Both the position numbers and the translations under genes were made by a program. The notes beneath the pieces are model-generated. The model was not told where the DNA came from and did no database searches. It was given only the letters and a program-made list of their open reading frames with translations. A DNA stretch of 64,000 nucleotides, from assembly GCA_000499405.2 (NCBI GenBank), contig HG738139.1, positions 11,990,398-12,054,397 of the forward strand. Reading direction: 5' to 3'. This stretch comes from Onchocerca volvulus (lineage: Eukaryota > Nematoda > Chromadorea > Rhabditida > Onchocercidae). This document shows positions 53,201 to 64,000 of the stretch, one piece after another (position 1 is the first letter of the stretch; the number at the start of each line of letters is the position of its first letter).

Positions 53201-56200
53201 GAGCATTCAGTTCTTTGTTCTGAACGGTCAGAATATTCAATCCTTAGCTTTGGTCAGTATTCTACGAGTAACTCTATCTAAACTTCATCAAACACTATCT
53301 GTTCTCAATATATCTATTCCGCAAATAACTTCCTTACTTTAAAAGGAACTTCAAATTATCAATTGTATCCAACCAATTTCCAAACCTCATGAAATTTTAT
53401 CAATTCTTAACATCAGTAACCCTCAGATAACTTTTCTCCTATCAAAGAAAGTCCAAATTATCAGTTGTACTATCGATATTCATCAATTCATTATGTACCA
53501 CCGGTTGCGGCAAATAAAACTCATATCAATATCAAGAACTTCATTACAGAACAAAATCATCCCAAATTCCTATCCCAACAAATAATCGTTCACAAATTAT
53601 TTTCATAACAGATGTGTAGTTGATAATTCGATAATGGATTCACCGCAGTATGTCGAATCGTTATCAGCATTTGCTGTCGGTAAAGCAGTCAAATTTCCGG
53701 ATAGCTCAATGATCAAAATGCGATGTCATCTACGATTTTGTGATCGTTTGCTGGGTGAATGTGATAGAATTTTGGTATGCTTTATGAGACATTTTGTTGC
53801 AGTAATGCTTACTGACAAATATTTTTATTGTTGACGAAGCGGAAATGGATGAAATTGGCGCTATTGTCACTTAATGATTTCCTAATAATCAATGAAATTT
53901 ATATTATGATCAATTTCAGTGCGAATTACAATCAGTGCTTCATTTGTTTGTTTTTTTAATCGAAATATTTCAGATGATAAATGAAAATTTTTTAGCCTCC
54001 TCGATGTAGAAATAATCGTAGAAATCGTCGAACAGCCGAGAGAATTAATGAAAATAATAAATTTTTAAATACAGCTTCAAAAGTAAGATATGCGAAGTTT
54101 TAAAATTTTTTTTGATTAAATTTCTTCTATTTCGCCAAAAAAAGGAAAATTGTTGCAAAGAATTCAAGCATATTTTAAAATTACTTTTATTTATTAAAAT
54201 TTAGGAGATGAATCGATCATGGGATTTCACAGGTTCTATTAATGATGATGATGATGAATATGAAGACGAAATTAAAGAAGCAACAATGGTTACTGTTTCA
54301 ACATCAACAACAACAACAATAGCAACAACGACAACAATAACGACAACAATAGCAACAACAACAACAACAACAACGCCAACAACAACTTCGGCAGCCATAC
54401 CATTATTAACTTTTCATCCACAATCGGAGAAATGTTTGTATTTGGTGTTAAAATTTAAAGTTGTAATTTAAAAATTTCAATTCTTTAGTGTTACTACAAT
54501 TTGGAAGTTTTCACTTTTCTAGCATATTCCATATACGGTGATCTGTTCACATGTTTTTTTTTTCTTAATTGATAAAAATTTCAAGTAATGCCAACACATC
54601 GACGTTTACACATCAAGGAACGTGTAACTGCATCAGAAAACCATTCAATCAGATCACTACCAATTTTGTTAGCATCTAAAACTGTCGACAAAACTTCTCA
54701 TTTGGTCCGGAATTTGATTAATGAAGAAGAAGAAACACCATTTGCTGTTCCATCATCACAAAATGATAAGTTGGTTTTTATTTTTTTCACTAATTAATAT
54801 ATTATAGTAAAGCGAATTTGCATTGTCCTAAGTGACGTGGTCATATTCAATATCTTAATAATATTTACGTGATTTAGAACGTAAACTTCTAAAATAATAG
54901 ATCGATGCATTTATGGCTTTTTCATATAAGTTGAAATTTTATAAATAAACTTTCTTCATAAATTTCAGCAAATCTCTGAACGGTCATTTACGTGAAAAAA
55001 TCATCAATCATCCACGTATTATTGATTTTCCGAAAGGTGGTTTGGATGTGAGAATTAACACACAAAATGTTGCAATTGTAAATGATGATCGTTTGAGAGA
55101 GCAATATCAAGAAGTGATTTTATTTAATATTCTGAACTTTTATAAGAATATGTTTTGGACGAGAATTTTATATTTTCCCATAGTTACCTTGAAAAAAAAT
55201 CAATTCTAAAAGATAAATTCGATTGAAATCTAAATAGTAGCAGATATTTGATTTTTAGATACAATTTTTAAAAAAAGTTTGATTGAATTTAGGGAGAAAT
55301 ACGGGAATTTGAAGCGATATATAGCAGAAATAGAAGTATTGAAAAAAAGATTTCTATTTTTCCTATTGTCCTTTGAAATCTCACATAAATTTTCTTGTGG
55401 AATGAAATGGAATTAGTTATAATTATCATTAAAATGAATAGTGAGAAACAGTTCATGTGACAGTTTTCAAAAAAAGACAGAATCATGTGACAAGTTTCAG
55501 GAACTAAAGAAACGACGAGAAAGGATGAAATTGAAAAATGCTTTGAGAATGTCACTAACAACTGTATCTTCAAACATATCCCATGAAATAATCAAACCTT
55601 CGATCGTAACCAATAAAACTATGAACGATACTGTACAAATATCAGAACAGTTGAATTACCGGATGTCTAGCATGAAAAATATGAAATTACCGTTAATAGA
55701 AGTCGAAAAAGAACATTTTTTTAACGATTCATTCCAAGAAATCGAGAAACAAACCAATAGAGTACATATTGAATCGGAAGTACTTAATTTGTCTATTTCG
55801 AGATTAATAGAAATTCCTATTATCAGAACGTTAATCAACTCTTTTCTCTTACTTCTCGATTGCTTATATTTAAAATAATTTTTGACAGCTTGTAAATTGC
55901 AAATTATTTTGAATTTTGACAAAAACCATATCTCATTGCAATAAGAACTAAAAGTATCAGAATTAAACCTAAAGTATGCCCGTTATTAGAATATAAACAA
56001 GAAGATTTGATTTTATATTTCGATTGAAAATTACTACGTAAATTCAGGAATTATTACAAGAATTATTGGAGGAAGTGAAACCAGTCATAGAACTTGAAAA
56101 GAGGATACTAAAAATGATTCGACCGGATGCAACCATAATTGAATCACAAGTCAGTTCGATTTTTATTTGTTTACAGAAATTTCATGCATTCTGTAGAACA

Positions 56201-56538
56201 CCTTTCTATACTTCTCAAATATAGAATCGTAATTTTCAAAAATTAAAAATTTCAACAATTGAATGATTCGGAATTTAAAAAAAAAAAAAAAAATACAATT
56301 CCTTTGGCTATAAAACATATCCTAAAAATATTTAAATTTTTAGACTTCTGTAATTATCAAACACAAAATCAGATTTTGAAATTTTTAAGAACTGAACAGA
56401 AACTTAGAATTTTCGAGTACAATTTTTCTAGCTATAAACATACACATCTGAACATACTTTAATTTTTAGGTTATAAATGTTCGTGATTTGGAGGTAATGA
56501 GTGATCCGAATTTGAAAGAAAAATGGTGTAGGAATTAA
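47243..56538 (+). CDS. cut-6: vWA plus ZP-domain cuticlin-like protein with long C-terminal extension
   Basis: Cuticle/apical matrix protein of the CUT-6 type. Eighteen exons, all in phase: 47243-47339, 47811-47913, 48019-48118, 50114-50260, 50632-50704, 50834-51007, 51206-51399, 51565-51728, 51909-52030, 52746-52839, 53612-53774, 53996-54082, 54205-54433, 54586-54769, 54969-55113, 55501-55779, 56048-56149, 56470-56538 (TAA); 841 residues. Signal peptide 1-23. vWA domain about 41-220 with MIDAS residues DGSGS (48-52), GTTRTG and VVTDG (156). ZP domain about 238-477, with regular cysteines (INCNKDSVEIIV, CSYKIMS, HSWECDK, MLVHSCMI, KMRCHLRFC). A furin-type site RNRR (486-489) follows. Then come an acidic patch, a Thr run and a charged helical tail (LREQYQEELKKRRERMK). 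No membrane segment is seen after the furin site, unlike usual ZP proteins. Exon 16 could instead read through to a stop at 55878. The part after exon 12 could be a separate gene, but the phases argue for one. Confidence 0.85.
48119..50113. other. Large intron 3 of the vWA-ZP gene
   Basis: About 2 kb, non-coding as far as I can see. A stretch with AAGATTCTTACAAGATATGATATCTTG near 49130-49160 is locally palindromic. Confidence 0.5.
54295..54385 (+). repeat. ACA/ACG trinucleotide run coding for polythreonine
   Basis: In-frame ACA/ACG/ATA/GCA codons give a run of mostly Thr with Ile/Ala interruptions inside exon 13 of the vWA-ZP gene. Likely an extracellular, O-glycosylated linker. Prone to length change. 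Confidence 0.8.
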
Positions 56539-59284
56539 AGGAATCCAAAATCGGACAAAATTTAGCAAAATTTGTCAGGTTTTTATGAAATTTCGAAATG
56601 ATAAATCTAAAAACTCTTAAGCTTCAATTTCTTTTTTTTTTTTGCTTTTCTCTTCAACTTATCATGAGAAATTTCCTTTTATTGGGAAGAATATGAACGG
56701 ATAGGAAAAAACTGAACAAGCCAGAAAAGCATCAAAACAAAAATAATTTTCTAAAATTTAAAAGAACGGTTTTCTGATGGGATCGAATAAACCAATAATT
56801 TTTCTAAATTTTTATATCCAAATATCCCGACCATTCTTATTCGTCCATTTGGTAGTCCGTCACTTCGAAGAGAATAATGTTGTAAATCGAGCATGAATTT
56901 AAGAGAAATAAATTAATTTATTTCCCACTGAATTATTCATTATAATCCTGAAAATTCTCAGCATTTCTATTTGTTCGCTTTGTGGTCTAGTATGAAGAAT
57001 AGTGTTTTTGTAAGATGAATGTGATCTTAAGAATGCGCATCATCTGTTTTCCATTGAATTATTCATTTTAATCATACTTATGCCCTATTCACCTTATGAC
57101 CTATTCCATATCTTCCTTTTTGTACAAGAAACTTTGATCTCTATCTGCTATAAATTTTATTCCATTTTTTTAAAAAATAGATATTGCAAGACTATCAATA
57201 TATCATCAATTCATATCCTTATTTTCTAATTGCATGTCAGAAAACAAATTATAATATTACTATATATTATAATATATAATTCTTATATGATTCAAAAAAA
57301 AAAATTTTTTTTTTTCTGATTTCATTTCTCGCATCTATGACGGAGAAAAAAATTAAGAAGAATACAATTTCGTAGGCATATAAAATTAATCGTAAAAACA
57401 ATACCAATGCTAAGTGGGAAGAGGAAATTTCCAAATTTTATTGCAAACAGATGGCACAAAATTTAATTAGGAATAAATTAAAAATATGTCAAAAGCTAAC
57501 GAAGCACATATAATTATAGATAGATAATATGCAATTATACAATGCAAGTAAATATAAATAAATCAAAGAATTTAAACTTATACAAGTTCATTTGTAAATT
57601 ATAAAGATATCACAACATTTCATTTAAAGAGCATTCAGTAAAGATATTGAAGAGCATCTAAAATGAGAAATTTTCGCAAAAACGGAAAATTTCTTATTCA
57701 TCATAGTATTGCCAACAAAATAATACCTATTATGAGACGAATGGATTTCTTTTCTATTATTCCTGCAAAGCAACGAATCATTGTAAAATTGGCCCAACTG
57801 AACATCAGTAGATTTCTTTTCTGCATAAAAAATCTACATGCATAATTTATGTCCTCAAGACTTCTAAATTATGCGGACATGCATAGTATGCATATGAAAA
57901 AACTTCACTTAAAATAAACAAATTATGTCGTAACGAGGCAAGCAAGCATTTAAAAACAAATATAATATGTGAAATAAAAGTGAAGACTGGAAATTTTAAA
58001 AAAGTCTATATCCGTAATATTCTAACATAATAAATTTTTGAAAAAGTTATGATCTTTTCAAATAAATCTATCGGATGTTTTCTGGAATTTCAAAATAATA
58101 TGAAATATAAATGATTTTTATTTATCCTTCTCAATAGTCAATTCTATTTCACAGTTCATCAAAAAAGCCAACTAAAAGCGACCCGGCACCGTACTGTGTA
58201 AATTATATTTATGTTGAAGCTTTTATAAAGATTATGTCTTAATATTTGTTCTTTCGTCGAAATTTCTATAAGCTTAACGATATTTAAATCTTATACTTAC
58301 TTTCTTCGAATTTTTATTAACAATAAATGAAAAATATCTGTAGTTAAGAAATGATGAAATATCAATGCATAGACAGGAAGATCAGTTATAACTCAAAAGC
58401 AGTTTAATGGAAGTCGAAAAACAGTTCAAAAAAAAAAAAAAACAGTTTAGGAATGGAAGCAAATTTAGGAGCGTTGATATCATGTAAGCAAGTTTATATT
58501 TACATGCTTCGTATTGAACAAAGCATGATCTATGCTTATAAAAAGCTGAAAAAAATATAAAAAAAAAGAAACAAAAATTATTTTCTTATTATCAAGCACT
58601 ATTTTTCTAAATTCACATATAAATATCTATCAGCCTCAATCACTAAGGCAATTAAATGGAATAAATGAGTAGCATTATGAATTTTTCAGAACATGAGGAC
58701 TATCACAAGGAAATAATTGAGCTGAATGGTTCAACAGTCTAACTAGTCCTAAAAACTGTATTTCTAAATGGCTGGGATCTAATCTGCAAGTGGAATAACA
58801 ATATACAAAAGATTCAACCTATAATACTACTTTCCAATGGCTTTCTACAATTAGAGAGAACAGGAAGACTAGATGAAAAATGACTGAAATTTGAGAAATT
58901 TGATAATATTATTAATTATTAATTCGACTATCGAATCTCCACTTTTCTCTACTAGCAATTAAAAAAAGGAAGAATAACGAATTTAAAATAACTTGCTTTA
59001 ACATAGAGCATAATTTAAGTGCTAATAATATCAAGTATAAATTTCGAATCAATATTTCAGTCGATCTTTTCAAATATCTTTAAAAATATTTGAAGATTAT
59101 GTCTAAACTATCGCACTATTAAGGAAATTTTCGAATCTTTTAACAGAAAATGAAATTAAAAGACAAAAATCAATATATCAAATAATAGCAAATGACGCAA
59201 CGTAAAGCAAGAATAACACTTTTCTGATTTGAAAGGAATTTGGAAAAAGATAAAATATACCGTTCACAATAAGCTATTCGCCAT
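56539..59284. other. Intergenic region between the convergent vWA-ZP and rab-35 genes
   Basis: Holds the 3' flanks of both genes. AT-rich, with a TATAATATATTATA-type stretch at about 57255-57285. The open frame at 57663-57845 has basic residues but no recognisable family or splice context. No gene called. Confidence 0.5.
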
Positions 59285-61089
<1,805 letters not shown>

Positions 61090-61504
61090 TGAAATGTTTT
61101 TTTTTTTTTATCCTTTCTCTTCTATTATATTGCGTTGCTTCCACCTGGAAATATATTTCACAGTTCCACACCTGAAATATATCACCCGAAACACATTATT
61201 GTCATCCAAGAAAGACAACCTGGTTATTTCAGACTAATTTAATTTTCGAAAGTGACTTAACTTCCCACCATTCCTAAGGTATACAACAGATTTGAGCCAC
61301 TAAAATTTTCCGAACAAAACTAATAGGGGGCATTAAAACAAACAAATCATCACTTCCCATTAGAAAGAAATAACGCAGCTGCGGAATGAAGCCCATTCAT
61401 CCCAACTTCTATTTTCAACTTTTCTGTAATTAAAATCTTTAATTAAGTCTTTGGGTTTAAATTATGAATGGATTCAAGTATGCAGAAGAAGAAAGTACTG
61501 CACG

Positions 61505-61900
61505 ATAAGCTAATAGACAATTTTATTTTTTTGAAATTTGAATATTCCCGTCTTTTATTTTTAAATATTCTACGATCAGAATTTCTAACGAAATTTTCGA
61601 GTAATATAAAAAGTTTAATTAGTAGTTTGATTCTTCCATAATTGAAATCCTTAACGAAATTTTTGAATAATATAAACATCTCAATTTATGGTTCAAATTA
61701 TCCACGAAGTTAAAGTACATAAAAAAAGAAGGTACCATTTGATAAGCCAATGGATAACTTTTAAATCCATATGATAAGCTGACCGACAATTTTATTTTTT
61801 ATTTTTGAAATTTAAATATTCACTATTTCTTTTTTAAATTCTTTTATAATTGAAATTTCTAACTGAATCCTTGAATAGTATATTCAAATTTATATTAGAT
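61505..61900 (+). repeat. Two diverged copies of an about 270-bp unit
   Basis: GATAAGCT(A/G)A(T/C)(A/C)GACAATTTTATTTTTT..TTTGAAATTT(G/A)AATATTC occurs at about 61505-61550 and 61771-61822. Each is followed by GAAATTTCTAAC(G/T)GAAT-like sequence and (T/G)AATA(A/G)TATA. Confidence 0.5.
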
Positions 61901-62386
61901 TGTTTTAAATATCTCTTGGAGTTTTCGATTGTTAAAAAAGAATGAACCATTTCACTTCATCTTAAACGAATCTTGAAGTCAATTAACAATGAAGATTTAA
62001 AATGTGAATAAAATTTTAAATTTCATTTATTCAAATCTTGATGTCACAAAGATTTATGCATAAAATAAATGGATTTTGAGTTTTGAAAAAATGAAAGAAT
62101 AAAATTTTTTGGAATGAATGAAAAAAGTTCATTCTTTTGATAAATGCTCTTGATAAAGTTAAATCATATATTTCATTAGTTGTCAGTATTAATGTACATT
62201 TTCCATATGCTTTTTTTTTGTGAAAGGAATAAATAGTAGAAAGATTAAAGGAAGCATTGTTAGCTTGAGATCAAGGTAATATCCATCAAGATTAAATTGA
62301 TAAAGTTGGTAGTTTCAGGATTGATAAGCAAAAAATAATCCTTGCAGCAATATTTGATCTCTCGGTTTGAATCACATAATTACTTA

Positions 62387-62495
62387 GAATACTTCTCAAA
62401 ATTTACATCTTACTACTAGGCTCTAAAGTTACTAATTTTAACTTGGAGTACTTCCAAAAATTCACATCTCATTACTAGGCTCTAGAGTTACTGGT
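62387..62495 (+). repeat. Tandem duplication, 59-bp period
   Basis: Units from 62387 and 62446 share GA(A/G)TACTTC(T/C)(C/A)AAAA, CACATCT-like, and ACTAGGCTCTA(A/G)AGTTACT. Confidence 0.75.
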
Positions 62496-64000
62496 TTTTT
62501 TTCCTTTTTTTTTTTTTTTTTTTCATCTACTTTCATTTTCATTTTCAAAATCTTTCATCTGGAATTTTTCCATTTTCATCAAAAATAATTTGTTAAAGAA
62601 ACTTGTTTCTATTTCTTGAGATGTTAATTTATTTTATAGAATAAAGAATTGTAAATTCTTAGGATTTCGCTTTTGGTTATTTTTATTATTTACGTCCTTA
62701 TGCTCGAAGTTATTCTTATGAAATTGCTTTTTCTGCTCATTTGTTGGATTCTTCTATTAAATAATAAAAGTTTATGTTTATCTTTCAAGTTTTTTTTTTT
62801 TCTTTGTTTAGTACTTGTTGATCTACATCGAGTTTCCTTTTGATCTTTCTGATAACCAAAGATCAGAATTTGAGACATTGACATAACTCCTAATATACTC
62901 CCGAAATCCCATATATAACTCGAAGTAAAACTAGCAGGTAAGAAAATTAAAGGATTAAAAAGAACAACAAAAATTTTGGAAATAATCTCTTGGCTCAAAA
63001 ACAAAAATTTTAATTAAACTAAATCCAAAAAAAAATAATTCTAACTGAGTCTAGGCATACTGGCGAAATGATTCCATTGATGACAACTTTGACAGTTGGA
63101 AATATCTCAAAAAAATGAAAAACCAATTGAGGAAGCGTTCCATCTACACAGAAAAAAATATGCAATGAATATCAAATCTTTGGGATACCGCTTTTTGCAC
63201 TCCGGGTCAACAGTTGTCATTGGTTGTCATTGAGGGCCGTGCTTTTATTTGGGAAACAATTTGGTTTTTTTTGCAAGAATGATGAGTTTGCGTTAGGGTA
63301 GTTTTGCAGGTTGGGTGTATGTCTGAGTTATGTTTGTTGGGTAAAGTTCCGTGTTGAGTAAAGTTCCTTGCTTGTCAAGTAGGTAATTCGCTTATTTGCA
63401 GAGTAACGGAGTGGCCTTATTTACGTATGAGTTTCTTTGTTAGGTAAATAAATTGCCGTTCTAGTCAAAATTAGAACGATTGCATAAAAAATGCGCATAT
63501 TTATTTGTGACAAAAAAAAACATGCCTAAGTAATTGATGATTTATTTGACTTTACGTTTTTGTTCAATCGACTACCGTATCCCGTGCTTGGGTGCAGGAT
63601 TTTCCGAAATGAGCTTTTCCTGGATTTTACCTTATGCCATATTATTTTTCAGAGGATTTAGTTTTAAGCAATTATATCAGAAATCATTTCGAAAAAATGA
63701 CTTTAATTTATGATAAAATGAATGAGCATAATTACATTATGCACTGTTCCGTAATGAATTAGTAGTCGCATTAATGACAACGATTTGATCGTTAGATAAT
63801 AGTGGTAATAATTTCCACGAGAATTGTTTCCAGATATTCTTTTTTTTTAGATTTCTGATGATTATTGGTATAGATTTAATGTTGCTATGTGTATCTGTTG
63901 CGTAGAGTTCGCTTTCTTCTTTTTTTTTTTGTATTGGAACTGCTGAGGCCAATAAGTTGTCTTGAGTTTTCTTTTTTTTTTTTTTAATGTTAGATTTTCG

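Larger units (their letters stand above)
61090..64000. other. Region upstream of rab-35, no gene recognised
   Basis: The rab-35 leader and promoter should be near 61090-61260. On the minus strand, ATATTTCCAG at about 61150-61160 is a possible leader acceptor. A G/T-rich, less AT-biased stretch at 63180-63480 (GGGTAAAGTTCCGTGTTGAGTAAAGTTCC repeated motif) stands out, but no coding frame holds. Repeats are listed separately. Confidence 0.5.

Noticed and set aside
52031..53611. Direct splice from vWA-ZP exon 9 to 53612
   Set aside because: Gives a stop at once. A ZP-like exon at 52746-52839 (MLVHSCMIMD) fits both phases and fills the expected part of the ZP domain.
54201..54398. Minus-strand valine-rich frame
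   Set aside because: Complement of the ACA/ACG threonine run; repeat codons are open on both strands.
55289..55573. Minus-strand 94-codon frame with hydrophobic segments
   Set aside because: Overlaps plus-strand exon 16 of the vWA-ZP gene and lacks splice or family support.
55656..55922. Minus-strand 88-codon frame
   Set aside because: Antisense to exon 16, which is in phase with its neighbours.
62690..63004. Minus-strand 104-codon frame as a gene
   Set aside because: Long for this DNA, but low-complexity stretches, no splice context and no recognisable motif.

Overview
The window is AT-rich metazoan DNA that reads as nematode, most plausibly a parasitic (filarial/spirurid-type) species. 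The evidence is poly-T tracts throughout, introns of roughly 80-2000 bp ending in TTTCAG or TTTTAG, candidate trans-splice acceptors next to start codons (the cox-17, four-TM and vWA-ZP genes), and proteins that align best from memory with nematode or general animal families. Genes are split into many small exons, so almost no long open frame is a gene by itself. I rebuilt models by joining exons whose phases agree. Except where stated, each model keeps one frame across all its junctions.

Layout. (1) 1-15383, minus strand: the 5' part of a dpy-19-like C-mannosyltransferase gene, leaving the window at base 1. Its second intron (600-8529) holds a broken Helitron (about 1130-3870). Its first intron (8643-15262) holds an unrecognised multi-exon gene on the opposite strand (11831-14248). 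(2) 15384-16197: divergent promoter region carrying a degenerate minisatellite of about 12 units. (3) 16198-28239, plus strand: five consecutive genes in one direction: UBE2K-type ubiquitin-conjugating enzyme, COX17 copper chaperone, SEC20/BNIP1 SNARE, gankyrin/PSMD10, and an unrecognised small four-TM protein. The spacing of some neighbours (375, 558 and 750 bp) allows an operon. (4) 28240-39610: about 11 kb without recognisable genes, with several families of diverged repeats and two strong hairpins. (5) 39611-43867, plus: two-Ig-domain secreted protein of the Dpr/ZIG-8 type; its first exon is not found. (6) 47243-56538, plus: an 18-exon gene for a vWA plus ZP-domain cuticlin-like protein (cut-6 type) with an unusual C-terminal extension of about 350 residues. 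(7) 59285-61089, minus: complete rab-35. (8) 61090-64000: no gene seen, some tandem repeats.

Roles. The five-gene cluster is housekeeping: ubiquitin conjugation, copper delivery to cytochrome oxidase, Golgi-to-ER SNARE traffic and proteasome assembly. RAB-35 serves endocytic recycling, DPY-19 C-mannosylates secreted proteins, the Ig protein is a neuronal-type surface or secreted recognition molecule, and the vWA-ZP protein is a cuticle/apical matrix component. All identifications are by reading motifs; no database search was possible.
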